Shown here: positions 19,793-28,716 of the stretch, one piece after another | Position numbering within the stretch: position 1 is the stretch's first letter | How the letters are laid out: the number at the start of each line of letters is the position of its first letter | From: Calothrix sp. NIES-4105 | Lineage (GTDB): Bacteria; Cyanobacteriota; Cyanobacteriia; Cyanobacteriales; Nostocaceae | Reading direction: 5' to 3' | NCBI RefSeq assembly: GCF_002368415.1 | Contig: NZ_AP018290.1 | Coordinates: 6,647,614-6,711,613, forward strand | Length of the DNA: 64,000 nucleotides | The notes under the pieces: model-generated | What the model was told of the DNA's origin: nothing | What the model saw: the letters and a program-made list of their open reading frames with translations, nothing else | Databases searched by the model: none | Translations under genes and position numbers: made by a program

Positions 19793-20177
19793 TGTTCGTA
19801 GTTGGGCTTTAGCCCTCGTTCTGTTTTTAATAGCTATCGTGCGTTCTCCGCGCTACTACATACCTACCAAAATTAATGACATGGACTATTAGTGGTTTGT
19901 GTCATTAGTTTTGGGGCGTTGTATGGTGGCTTTTGCCGCACCTACGAGAGATACCAACAACACAAAACTTTTGACACGAACTATTAGTGCTTCATTTCAT
20001 AAGTTTTGGGGAGTTATGTACGTAGTTGTTGCCCTAGCCCTCTAGATTTTCACGCGAAGACAGCGCTACTACGAGTTCTCATCCTCCTACGTTTTATTAA
20101 TAGTTTTGACAGGCGCCAGCTTTGTCAACCCATCAAAACTATTGATAGAAATACTTGAAATTATTTTATAAAAAATT
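19793..20177. other. Intergenic region with diverged direct and inverted repeats
   Basis: No gene is seen. Two diverged copies of a segment containing CTATTAGTG...TTTTGGGG (near 19886-19918 and 19980-20012) are present. Near 20098-20148 an inverted repeat pairs AATAGTTTTGA with TCAAAACTATT and could act as a terminator for the two convergent genes. A related motif lies near 36110-36130. The function is otherwise unknown. Confidence 0.5.
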
Positions 20178-21869
20178 TTAAGTACTTGGTCTAGTTGATG
20201 GATCCGTAGTTGCATCAGACGGTGGATTAGGAGTTACTGGTGTTTCTGGTTTAGTCGGAATTGTACCTGTACCTGTACCAGGTGTAGATGGAGGAGTTAC
20301 TGGTGTTTCTGGTTTAGTCGGAATTGTACCTGTACCTGTACCAGGTGTAGATGGAGGAGTTACTGGTGTTTCTGGTTTAGTCGGAATTGTACCTGTACCT
20401 GTACCAGGTGTAGATGGAGGAGTTATTGGTGTTTCTGGTTTAGTCGGAATTGTATCTGTACCTGTACCAGGTGGAGATGGAGGATTTATTGGTGTTTCTG
20501 GTTTAGTCGGAATTGTACCTGTACCTGTACCAGGTGGAGATGGAGGATTTATTGGTGTTTCTGGTTTAGTCGGAATTGTACCTGTACCTGTACCAGGTGA
20601 AGATGGAGGATTTATTGGTGTTTCTGGTTTAGTCGGAATTGTACCTGTACCTGTACCAGGTGGAGATGGAGGATTTACTGGTGTTTGTGGTTGAGTCGGT
20701 GTTGTAATTGTACCTGTACTAGGTGAAGATGGAGGATTTACTGGTGTTTGCGGTTGAGTCGGTGTTGTAATTGTACTTGTGCCTGTACTAAGTGAAGATG
20801 GAGGATTTACTGGTGTTTGTGGTTGAGTCGGTGTTGTAATTGTACTTGTACCTGTACCTGTACTAGGTTGCCGTTGCTGTGTTGTTACGCTTGGATTTGG
20901 TACATTCTTCACTGATGTCGAGGAATTGTTATTAGCCTCATTTGTGGAGTTATTGCTACTGTCAGCTTGGTTGAAATTTGGTTGAATTTGTGATTTGTCT
21001 AGTATGCTATCAACTTTGTCGGTGTCTTGAAATGCTGTATCAGATGTTTGTTGTGTTTCTTCAGGAGGTGTAGATAATTTAATAAATGACGGGTCTTTTA
21101 TAGTACCTGGACCTGATATTGGTAATTGCTTGGCTAAAGCTTGTGATGTTTCAGCACGAACGCTATCGAGCGCTGGGTCACCAGTTGGGTTTTGTTTTGT
21201 TAAGTCAAGTCCTCGAACTAAATCACTAGTATCATAAAAAGTCCGCAGGTCAAAATCATATAGTCCCTGAAATTTACCCTTGACTACAACCATCATCTGC
21301 CCAGCTTGCAAAACTTGGCTACTAGAAGCATCTTTGTTAAAAACTTCGATACCACTGTTTGTAAGGGCGCCAACGACTGTAGTATCAGTAGCTTTGTCGT
21401 AGCGTACAAAGAGCGCTGAACCGCGAATCGCAGCAGCAGCACTTGGTGTTCTGATATTTGTTCGTCCTCGTCCCGGAGGAATCAGTAATAATACAGTACC
21501 GTTATTAAGCGTAAAGTTTCTGGTTCGCGGTAAAAACTTAAATACCGCTTGTTCTCCAACTCGCGCTAAAGAATTGTCGTTAAAGCGCAAATCAGCTAAA
21601 GATAATCTTCCTGTAGATAACCCATCCCCAGGTGTCATTGCATCTGAACGCTGTGCCTTACGTTTTGGCTGACGTTGAGGCATCAGTTGCACTAAGTTAC
21701 GCAAATCTTGAATTACAGCTTTAGTCAAAGCTACCTGAGCATTAGCTGAATTCGATACGGGCAGTACTGCTAGCCCTGAGATGCTAATCACTAGAAGTGG
21801 CAACAACTTACGAAACATTTGTTGCAGTTCGGGAAGTTTACTCATACTCAACCAGGTAAAACGATTCAA
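20178..21869 (-). CDS. FecR domain protein with long Thr/Pro tandem-repeat tail
   Basis: This 563-residue exported protein has a signal peptide (about 20-45) and a FecR-like beta domain (about 90-200: DGLSTGRLSLADLRFNDNS, FKFLPRTRNF, AAAIRGSALFVRYD). After a Ser/Asn/Gln linker there is a low-complexity tail of three TPTQPQTPVNPPS units and seven IPTKPETPxxPPSxP units. The FecR fold is used for periplasmic ligand or signal relay. In cyanobacteria such proteins often sit near CHASE2 proteins, as here. The Pro/Thr tail probably spans periplasm or cell wall. The 63-bp DNA units are nearly identical, so copy number may vary between strains. No sigma factor or TonB receptor is adjacent, so this is not a classical Fec system. 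Confidence 0.85.
   Translation of the reverse strand: MNRFTWLSMSKLPELQQMFRKLLPLLVISISGLAVLPVSNSANAQVALTKAVIQDLRNLVQLMPQRQPKRKAQRSDAMTPGDGLSTGRLSLADLRFNDNSLARVGEQAVFKFLPRTRNFTLNNGTVLLLIPPGRGRTNIRTPSAAAAIRGSALFVRYDKATDTTVVGALTNSGIEVFNKDASSSQVLQAGQMMVVVKGKFQGLYDFDLRTFYDTSDLVRGLDLTKQNPTGDPALDSVRAETSQALAKQLPISGPGTIKDPSFIKLSTPPEETQQTSDTAFQDTDKVDSILDKSQIQPNFNQADSSNNSTNEANNNSSTSVKNVPNPSVTTQQRQPSTGTGTSTITTPTQPQTPVNPPSSLSTGTSTITTPTQPQTPVNPPSSPSTGTITTPTQPQTPVNPPSPPGTGTGTIPTKPETPINPPSSPGTGTGTIPTKPETPINPPSPPGTGTGTIPTKPETPINPPSPPGTGTDTIPTKPETPITPPSTPGTGTGTIPTKPETPVTPPSTPGTGTGTIPTKPETPVTPPSTPGTGTGTIPTKPETPVTPNPPSDATTDPSTRPST
20210..20880. repeat. Coding minisatellite, 63-bp units in the FecR-type gene
   Basis: Near-identical 63-bp units repeat head to tail, each encoding about 21 residues (GTGTGTIPTKPETP plus a PP-rich end). 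Seven such units are followed by three related TPTQPQTP units of somewhat different length. Small substitutions (GTAGATGGAGGAG versus GGAGATGGAGGAT) divide the array into sub-blocks, which points to local duplication. Confidence 0.9.
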
Positions 21870-22168
21870 GAGGCGGGTTTCTGGGTATGTTATCTGTTAT
21901 AACAACTTTACTTACGTATTTTCGCTGAAAATTTATCAAATCTTGAATATGTAAAACATTTCAATATACTATAAATTATTTACTCATCACTGTTTTGTTA
22001 ATCGTGATAGGTAGAACACAGGTGTGCATATTATAACCTAGCTGATACTTAAGTATACGTTAAGTACAAGCATCCTTATCCTTGATATCAGCCGCACGTT
22101 TTCTTTAAATAATTGAAACTCTATTAAAGAATTCGTGGTCTGAATCTTTCGCTCACGATGCCGTAAAG

Positions 22169-23563
22169 ATGCAACCGAAGAAACTTAAAAAAATTTTGCT
22201 TTTGTCGATTTTAGTGCCCACCAGTACATGTATGTATCTGATTAAACTAGATGCAGTCATAGCTACAAGCGTCACTCAATCGCAGAAAACATCCCTGAAT
22301 GTATCAAATATACCATCATTTAGTGACGCATTTGTAAAAAAGCACAAACAACCACAGACTAAACCAACACTATCTGAGTTCCCATTTGAGCCAAATAGTA
22401 AATTTATACATTCAATCAAGACGCAACAGGCGCCATTACAAGGGTTGAAAGAATCGATAATTATGGTTCAATCAACTCCAGAACAACCGAAAGAAAGCAT
22501 AAACTCTCAAAACCCAGCAGAACCTCCACAAGTTGAGGCACAACCCAATGAACCAACACAGCCAACTCCAACGCAAATAGAACAGCGTCTAAATAAACCT
22601 GATATCAATTACAGCCAAAGAGTAGAAAGGCTTATACGTCTTCTTGAAAAAAACAAACAACCGAAACCCGAAGCTAGTAATACAGAGCTAGGAAATATTA
22701 TTGCCAGACCTCGAACACGAGAACCTCAAACATCAGAACTAGGCATCGTCGCACAACCAAGACAAATTGAATCACCACCGTTGCCAACTCAACCACCTCC
22801 AACAAAAACTCCACTCCCCCCATCCCAACCTATCGCTTATCTACTTGGAAGAGTTAGTTTTTTCCAGACAGATAATCTTTTTGCCTCAAAAGTAGACCCC
22901 ATTGAAGATGGACTAATATATTCTGGTGTTACACTTGCTAGCGCGCCTTTAAAATTGGGACCAAAAACATTCCTAAGTGGTTCATTTGATGCTAACGTTA
23001 TTCGCTACATCAATCAATCAGAATTTAACTACAACCAACTTCGGCTAAACGTAGATTTATATCAGCAACTTACTCGCCGAATGTATGGTGAAATTGGTTG
23101 GAGCAACCAACAATTGTTTTATGCCCAAAACAGCAGACGCTACGGATTTGCATCAGGCGACCGATTTTTGAATGAAAACTCATTTCATCTATCATTCGGA
23201 CGTAGAGATTCCCTGGCGCCGCAATGGACGCTCGACAGTTTCTACGAATTTCGCTGGAGCCTAGCTGAAGTTCCTGAAAAGCGCGACCGTATCACCAATA
23301 CGTTATGGCTTTCATTAAGTTATTACTTGTTACAACCGCTAAATGTTGGTTTAAATTATCAACTTTCTCTTTCTAACTTTACCCAACGCGATCGCGAAGA
23401 TTTATATCATCGGATATTCACTCATGTCAACTATAAAGCGACTGATACTAGTAGTATTAGCTTCCAATCCGGAGTAACCCTAGGTAATTCCACAGAGCCA
23501 AATATTAACTTTAATGGTTGGTTTTTTAGTATAAACTACAACTGGGAAATAGGTAGATTTTGA
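22169..23563 (+). CDS. Exported Pro-rich protein with C-terminal outer-membrane beta-barrel
   Basis: This 464-residue protein has a signal peptide (about 1-33) and a Pro/Gln/Glu-rich linker (about 90-222). A region of about 240 residues of alternating amphipathic strands follows, rich in Tyr/Asn/Trp and ending in a C-terminal Phe (YNWEIGRF), the classical recognition end of outer-membrane barrels. I recognise no named family. The Pro-rich segment may cross the periplasm or peptidoglycan. It is divergent from the FecR gene across about 300 bases and both products are envelope proteins with Pro-rich linkers, so a functional link to FecR and the CHASE2 kinase is plausible but unproven. Confidence 0.75.
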   Translation: MQPKKLKKILLLSILVPTSTCMYLIKLDAVIATSVTQSQKTSLNVSNIPSFSDAFVKKHKQPQTKPTLSEFPFEPNSKFIHSIKTQQAPLQGLKESIIMVQSTPEQPKESINSQNPAEPPQVEAQPNEPTQPTPTQIEQRLNKPDINYSQRVERLIRLLEKNKQPKPEASNTELGNIIARPRTREPQTSELGIVAQPRQIESPPLPTQPPPTKTPLPPSQPIAYLLGRVSFFQTDNLFASKVDPIEDGLIYSGVTLASAPLKLGPKTFLSGSFDANVIRYINQSEFNYNQLRLNVDLYQQLTRRMYGEIGWSNQQLFYAQNSRRYGFASGDRFLNENSFHLSFGRRDSLAPQWTLDSFYEFRWSLAEVPEKRDRITNTLWLSLSYYLLQPLNVGLNYQLSLSNFTQRDREDLYHRIFTHVNYKATDTSSISFQSGVTLGNSTEPNINFNGWFFSINYNWEIGRF

Positions 23564-23586
23564 AATATAGCTACAAGTGTCCAACA

Positions 23587-24402
23587 TTAATAACTAATCC
23601 AATCACTCCAACTGCCAGCGTAAAGCCTAGCGTTACGAAAACCAGCTAATTCCAATGATAGTAAATTGACACACGCAGTAACACCTGAGCCGCAATAAAC
23701 AATAATTTCTTGGCTGCCTAAAATATCTTGCCAGCGCTGCAGCTGATCTTCAACATTAAGTAGGTACCCTGAACTATCAGTGACGGATTGCCAAGGATAG
23801 TTTACAGCACCCTCAATATGTCCAGCGATTTTATCAATTGGTTCTCGGATACCGAGATACCGTTCGTTCTCACGGGAGTCTACTAAAACTACACCTGGCA
23901 AATCTTTACGATTCTTAACAAAGTTAATATCAGCGACCATGTTCGATTTAACGTGTCCCGTGTAAATTGTACTTAGATTCGCTTCTAATGGTTCTCTAAC
24001 TTCCGAAGTAACAGGATATGATAATGATAACCATCCAGCAAACCCTCCATCAAGAACTGCAACTTTTTCATGTCCGATATAGCGTAACAACCACCACAAC
24101 CGCGCGGCAAATCCAAGTCTTGAATCGTCATATGCTACAACTAGTGTTTGGTGGCTAACACCCATTTTTGAGAGCTTTGTGGCGAGCTCAGACAAATTTG
24201 GTAAAGGATGTCTTCCTCCATGCTCACCTACTGGGGCAGAAAGGTCTTCATTCAAGTCAAAGTAATAGGCGCCTGTTATATGACTTTGTTGATACTGTTG
24301 TTTTCCGCTCTTTGAGTCATTGAGCGAAAATCGACAATCAATAATCACTACTTCACCAATCTTAAGATGCTCAAATAGCCATTGTGCAGAGACTACATTC
24401 AT
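23587..24402 (-). CDS. sseA: Rhodanese sulfurtransferase (thiosulfate/3-mercaptopyruvate type)
   Basis: This 271-residue protein has two rhodanese domains. The first is non-catalytic (about 1-125). The second carries the active-site loop CGSGVTAC (about 234-241) after EIIVYCG, the CGSGVTA form seen in mercaptopyruvate-type enzymes. It moves sulfur from thiosulfate or 3-mercaptopyruvate to thiol acceptors or cyanide. Signatures such as VIIDCRFSL, HITGAYYFDLN and GGRHPLP are typical. It is divergent from the mnmD-like gene with only about 31 bases between the starts, so the promoters overlap. A link to the thiouridine-related gene next door is tempting but not shown. Confidence 0.9.
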   Translation of the reverse strand: MNVVSAQWLFEHLKIGEVVIIDCRFSLNDSKSGKQQYQQSHITGAYYFDLNEDLSAPVGEHGGRHPLPNLSELATKLSKMGVSHQTLVVAYDDSRLGFAARLWWLLRYIGHEKVAVLDGGFAGWLSLSYPVTSEVREPLEANLSTIYTGHVKSNMVADINFVKNRKDLPGVVLVDSRENERYLGIREPIDKIAGHIEGAVNYPWQSVTDSSGYLLNVEDQLQRWQDILGSQEIIVYCGSGVTACVNLLSLELAGFRNARLYAGSWSDWISY

Positions 24403-24433
24403 AATTACTGTTTTTTCGTATCTTTAGTATATA

Positions 24434-25327
24434 ATGCCAGAAGATTTCATTCCACAGTCAACAGCCGATGGTTCTTTCACTTTCTTCTCGAAAGAGTTTG
24501 AAGAGTCGTATCACAGCCAGTTCGGCGCAAGACAAGAGAGCTTTCAAAAATTTGTTGTCCCTACACGACTTGAAGTTGTAGCAACAGCATCCAAACAAAA
24601 AACTATCCGTATTTTAGATATTTGCTACGGACTTGGATATAACACTGCTGCTGCACTGCAAACTATTTGGAAAAGTAATCCTGATTGTCGTGTTGAAGTT
24701 ATTGGTTTAGAGTTTAATCCAGCCGTACCACGTGCAGCACTCAGCCACAATTTATACGCTGACTGGAATTTTGAATATATCGATATCTTAACAGAACTTG
24801 CCAATACGCACTACGTAGAAAACGATAATCTGAAAGCATCTTTATTGATAGGCGATGCTCGGACTACAATCAAACAGCTAAGTCAGTCATTTCAAGCTGA
24901 TGCCATTTTCCTTGACCCTTTTTCTCCACCGCAATGTCCACAATTGTGGACAATCGAGTTTATTGCGCTTGTTTCTCAGTGTCTACACTCCGAAGGATTA
25001 CTAGCTACTTACTCATGTTCTGCAGCAGTACGTACAGCACTCCTAACCTCCGGTTTAATCATCGCTTCAACACCTCCTGTTGGCAGAAAAACTCCTGGTA
25101 CTGTTGCAGCATATCCTAACTCTCTTCAATTTTTGACTCAACATCCTCTCTCAACCGCTGAACTGGAACATTTACATACACGTGCTGCGATTCCTTACCG
25201 CGACCCACTGCTTCAAGACCAAGCCCAAATCATCTTAGAACGGCGCCAACTCGAACAACGTAACAGCCAGCTTGAAACTACTTCCTCCTGGCGAAAACGG
25301 TGCTTATCACAAAATAGCAATGCTTAA
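24434..25327 (+). CDS. mnmD: tRNA 5-methylaminomethyl-2-thiouridine methyltransferase (MnmD/MnmC-N type)
   Basis: This 297-residue protein opens with the DUF752/MnmC-like segment QSTADGSFTFFSKEFEESYHS. It has an SAM-binding loop LDICYGLGYNTAAA (about 57-70) and the acidic motif DAIFLDPFSPPQCPQLW (about 155-172). The second MnmC domain (FAD oxidase) is absent, so it corresponds to the stand-alone MnmD methyltransferase. That enzyme completes mnm5 formation on wobble U34 of certain tRNAs. The terminal 40 residues are Gln/Glu/Arg-rich and look lineage-specific. The gene starts 31 bases from the divergent sulfurtransferase. Confidence 0.88.
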   Translation: MPEDFIPQSTADGSFTFFSKEFEESYHSQFGARQESFQKFVVPTRLEVVATASKQKTIRILDICYGLGYNTAAALQTIWKSNPDCRVEVIGLEFNPAVPRAALSHNLYADWNFEYIDILTELANTHYVENDNLKASLLIGDARTTIKQLSQSFQADAIFLDPFSPPQCPQLWTIEFIALVSQCLHSEGLLATYSCSAAVRTALLTSGLIIASTPPVGRKTPGTVAAYPNSLQFLTQHPLSTAELEHLHTRAAIPYRDPLLQDQAQIILERRQLEQRNSQLETTSSWRKRCLSQNSNA

Positions 25328-25931
25328 ATAAATATAGTATTATATTATACATATTATTTAGATTGAAATCGAATTGATGAAGCTACAGTGATCAAAATCA
25401 CTTGTGTTATGTGTGAATCGTCACAGCAACAAGTAACTTTACAGTAGTTTGATAATGCCTTATAAGTTTTTATGGGGAAAATACATAAGTTGCTTACTAA
25501 TAAAAAAAAATATTGTATCGTTTAATCAGACCCAAAAACTAAATTGAACAAGACTTAGACTTACTTTGCACAGGCTATGTTAAGAAATCTCCGTAAAAAA
25601 CCTGATTTAAGATTTGCTTCATACGCTCATACTGGAAAGATAGGTAGGGATTTTGGTAACAATTTTCCCTTTGCACCTTAAAGAGTTAAAAAACTTAATG
25701 TATGCTTTGGAACACAAATAGATTAGCTTTGCTTTATATGGTAATTTGAGACAGTGGTAATAATCATGTATATGACTACCATTAAAAGTCATATGTCATT
25801 TATATTCATCAATTGACACTCAACGAATTCTTACCTAAGTTGCAACATTACAACATAATGTAAAACGAACCTAAGTGTAAACTGAATGCAGGCTATAAAT
25901 TAAAATTTTCTTTAAGAATTGGAGTGCCTTT
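25328..25931. other. Long 5' region of the HD-GYP regulator with two dyads
   Basis: About 600 bases have no gene. Two neighbouring inverted repeats stand out: AGTGA-N6-TCACT at 25387-25402 and TGTGA-N4-TCACA at 25412-25425. The rest is AT-rich, including an A9 run near 25503. No terminator or small RNA could be assigned. Confidence 0.5.
25387..25425. promoter_or_regulatory. Paired CRP/FNR-like dyads (putative)
   Basis: The first dyad (AGTGATCAAAATCACT) has the N6 spacing of CRP-type sites but A in place of the outer T. The second (TGTGAATCGTCACA) has canonical half-sites but only N4 spacing. They lie about 510 bases upstream of the GTG start of the HD-GYP regulator and just after mnmD. Binding by a cyanobacterial CRP-family regulator is a guess from half-site similarity only. 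Confidence 0.3.
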
Positions 25932-27167
25932 GTGGTTTTGAAATCCAACTATACAGGTTCTACCGAAAAAGTTGTGAGTGGGTCAAACCCCTCAGATATA
26001 ACAAATGATATGGGAACAAATAATGCTTTAGGATTGCACAAAGCACAAGTTAATCCCTTGAGCTTATCAAAACAAGACCTTATGCTCGAAAAAGTTGAAG
26101 CTATATCATCTTGGGCAAACCAAAAAGCTGATTCTGGTTATGAATCATTTATTTCAAGAACACAGCAAGCCGAATTACAAGTGGATATATTTGATGGTGA
26201 CACCCCGAAAGTTCTAGTCGTTGACGACCATGCAGCTAGTCGAATGACATCTGTGGCTTTGCTGGCAATGGAGGGTTATGAAATCATTGAAGCCGATAGT
26301 GGGTTTAGTGCAATTGAACAAATCGTCAACTCATCACCAGACTTAATATTACTTGACGTAATGATGCCAGGAATGGACGGGTTTGAAGTTTGCCAGCGAA
26401 TTAAGCAAAACGAGCAAACTCGATTAATACCTGTGATTTTTATTACAGCTTTAAACGATAAACGTTCTCGTATTCACGGTATTGAAGTTGGGGCAGATGA
26501 TTTCTTAACCAAACCGTTTGACCGTCTGGAACTAGCAGCGCGCGTAAAGTCGCTAGTAAGGCAAAAGCGTTTGAATGAAGACCTTGACCATGCTGAAAAA
26601 GTATTATTCTCGATGGCACGAGCAGTTGAAAGTCGCGACCCGAATACTGGTGACCACTGCGAACGGTTAGTACAGTTGGGGAAAGCATTTGGTGAGTATC
26701 TCAAACTCTCGCGCAATCAAATTCGTGATTTAATGTGGGGAGGTTACTTGCATGATATTGGCAAAGTTGGTATTCCCGATGCCATATTGCTTAAATGTGG
26801 TAAGCTTACGACCGAAGAATGGGAGATAATGCGCCAGCACGTTTTGATTGGGGAAAGAATTTGTCAAGCCTTGCGTAGTACGCGCGGAGTAATACCAATT
26901 ATCAGACATCATCATGAGCGATGGGATGGTTCAGGGTATCCTGATGGTCTAAAAGGGAGTGAGATCCCCGAATTGGCACAAATTTTCCAAACTGTTGATA
27001 TTTATGATGCTTTAACGAGTGAGCGTCCTTATAAGAAAGCTTATACTCCAGAAGAAGCACTCTCTATAATGAAACAAGAAACCGAGTTAGGTTGGCGTAA
27101 TCCGGAATTGATGGATAAGTTTACCAACTTTATTCGCTTTTGGCAATCAAATCAAAATCAAATATAG
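25932..27167 (+). CDS. Response regulator with HD-GYP c-di-GMP phosphodiesterase output
   Basis: This 411-residue protein has an unstructured N-terminal stretch (1-90). A receiver domain follows (about 92-210: VLVVDDH, phospho-Asp in LLDVMMPGMDG near 141, Lys in LTKPF). The HD-GYP domain (about 225-400) has an intact HD (LHDIGK), HH (IIRHHHE) and GYP motif (DGSGYPDG). HD-GYP enzymes hydrolyse cyclic di-GMP, so phosphorylation probably controls local c-di-GMP breakdown. Translation appears to start at GTG (25932), preceded by GGAGTG. The gene stands alone after a long leader, with no adjacent histidine kinase; the orphan kinases in this window are candidates only. Confidence 0.93.
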   Translation: MVLKSNYTGSTEKVVSGSNPSDITNDMGTNNALGLHKAQVNPLSLSKQDLMLEKVEAISSWANQKADSGYESFISRTQQAELQVDIFDGDTPKVLVVDDHAASRMTSVALLAMEGYEIIEADSGFSAIEQIVNSSPDLILLDVMMPGMDGFEVCQRIKQNEQTRLIPVIFITALNDKRSRIHGIEVGADDFLTKPFDRLELAARVKSLVRQKRLNEDLDHAEKVLFSMARAVESRDPNTGDHCERLVQLGKAFGEYLKLSRNQIRDLMWGGYLHDIGKVGIPDAILLKCGKLTTEEWEIMRQHVLIGERICQALRSTRGVIPIIRHHHERWDGSGYPDGLKGSEIPELAQIFQTVDIYDALTSERPYKKAYTPEEALSIMKQETELGWRNPELMDKFTNFIRFWQSNQNQI

Positions 27168-27290
27168 AGTTAATTTAAATGTAAGCGGTTAACATTTCGA
27201 TTGTGGATGATTAGCTGGTATTATTTGGGCTTGAAGTACGGAGTATCTCCGGCTGTTTAATCGCAATTCACACATGCAGTATCGCTAATT

Positions 27291-28664
27291 ATGGTAGTAG
27301 TAGCAATTCTGGCGGCAGGACGCGGCACAAGAATGAAATCCAGCCTGCCGAAGGTTTTACATAAGTTAGGTGGGCTATCGCTTGTCGAGCGAGTCCTAAT
27401 GAGCGTTGAGCCAGCGCAACCAAAGCGGCGGATAATAATAGTAGGGTACCAAGCTGAATTTGTTAAAACTGCAATGCAGTCAGTACCTAATTTAGAGTTT
27501 GTTGAGCAAACTGAGCAGTTGGGTACAGGTCATGCTATCCAACAACTACTACCACCACTGTCCGGTTATGAAGGTGATTTGCTAGTTTTAAACGGCGATG
27601 TACCGTTACTGCGTCCTGAAACTTTAGAAAATCTCCTACAAGTCCATCAAGAAAATAAAAATGCTGCTACAATCCTTACCGCGCATTTAGCTGACCCAAA
27701 AGGTTATGGGCGCGTTTTTTGTGATGGTGATAAAAAGTTTGTGCAGCAGATTGTTGAAGATAAAGATTGTACGGCAGAACAAAAGCTATGTAGCCGCATT
27801 AATGCTGGAATATACTGTTTCCGCTGGCAGGATTTAGAACTTGTACTACCGCATTTACAATCGAATAACGCTCAAAAAGAATATTACTTGACAGACGCTG
27901 TTACACAAGTTTCACCAGTAATGGCAGTAGATGTCGAAGATTACCAAGAAATTTTAGGCATTAATGATCGACTTCAATTAGCAGGTGCCTATGAAATCTT
28001 GCAAAATCGAATAAAAAATCAATGGATGGCGGCAGGTGTAACTTTAGTTGACCCGTCAAGTATCACAATCGATGAGACAGTTAAGATACATCCTGATGTA
28101 ATTATAGAAGCCCAAACACACCTAAGAGGTTCAACTGTAATTCATACAGGTTGCACAATTGGCCCAGGAAGTTTAATAGAAAGTAGTCAAATTGGTGAAA
28201 ATGTCACCGTACAGTTTTCAGTAATTACAGATAGCAGCGTTGCAGCAGGTGCCCGCATAGGTCCTTATACTCACTTACGTGGTCATGTTAGTGTCGGTGA
28301 AGGATGCCGTATCGGTAATTTTGTTGAATTAAAAAACACCACTTTAGGTAATAAAACTAACGTCGCTCATCTTTCATACTTAGGTGATACAACAACTGGA
28401 ACAAAAGTAAACATTGGCGCCGGAACAATTACTGCAAACTACGACGGCTTCAAAAAACATCCAACCAAAATCGGTGATTACACAAAAACTGGTTCTAATA
28501 GCGTCCTAGTGGCGCCGCTTAACCTTGGCTCAGACGTTTACATCGCCGCAGGTTCAACAGTCGCACAGGATATCCCTAACGACTGTCTGGTAATTGCCCG
28601 TTCGCAACCAGTCCTAAAACCCGGTTGGGTGTCTAAAAAACGACAAGAAAAAGAAAATAGTTAG
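27291..28664 (+). CDS. glmU: Bifunctional GlmU (GlcNAc-1-P uridylyltransferase / GlcN-1-P acetyltransferase)
   Basis: This 457-residue enzyme has an N-terminal nucleotidyltransferase with the signature [11 protein letters not shown] (residues 7-17) and the NGDVPLL metal site (about 103). A left-handed beta-helix acetyltransferase follows (about 255-450), including the [15 protein letters not shown] segment. It makes UDP-GlcNAc for peptidoglycan and lipopolysaccharide in the cytoplasm. Length and motifs are standard. The start ATGGTAGTAGTAGC at 27291 leads directly into the first strand. The GGTGGGCAGTGCCCACC palindrome downstream probably ends transcription from both convergent genes. Confidence 0.97.
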   Translation: MVVVAILAAGRGTRMKSSLPKVLHKLGGLSLVERVLMSVEPAQPKRRIIIVGYQAEFVKTAMQSVPNLEFVEQTEQLGTGHAIQQLLPPLSGYEGDLLVLNGDVPLLRPETLENLLQVHQENKNAATILTAHLADPKGYGRVFCDGDKKFVQQIVEDKDCTAEQKLCSRINAGIYCFRWQDLELVLPHLQSNNAQKEYYLTDAVTQVSPVMAVDVEDYQEILGINDRLQLAGAYEILQNRIKNQWMAAGVTLVDPSSITIDETVKIHPDVIIEAQTHLRGSTVIHTGCTIGPGSLIESSQIGENVTVQFSVITDSSVAAGARIGPYTHLRGHVSVGEGCRIGNFVELKNTTLGNKTNVAHLSYLGDTTTGTKVNIGAGTITANYDGFKKHPTKIGDYTKTGSNSVLVAPLNLGSDVYIAAGSTVAQDIPNDCLVIARSQPVLKPGWVSKKRQEKENS

Positions 28665-28695
28665 TTCAAGCGAAGTAGTTCAAGCGAAGCTGTAC

Positions 28696-28712
28696 GGTGG
28701 GCAGTGCCCACC
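28696..28712. terminator. 17-nt palindrome between convergent genes (putative terminator)
   Basis: GGTGGGCAGTGCCCACC forms a strong G/C hairpin between glmU and the convergent peptidase gene. The identical 17-mer lies between pyrD and its convergent neighbour at 34201. The absence of a clear T-tract and the exact repetition suggest a dispersed palindromic element that may also stop transcription. Confidence 0.5.
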
Positions 28713-28716
28713 CTAC

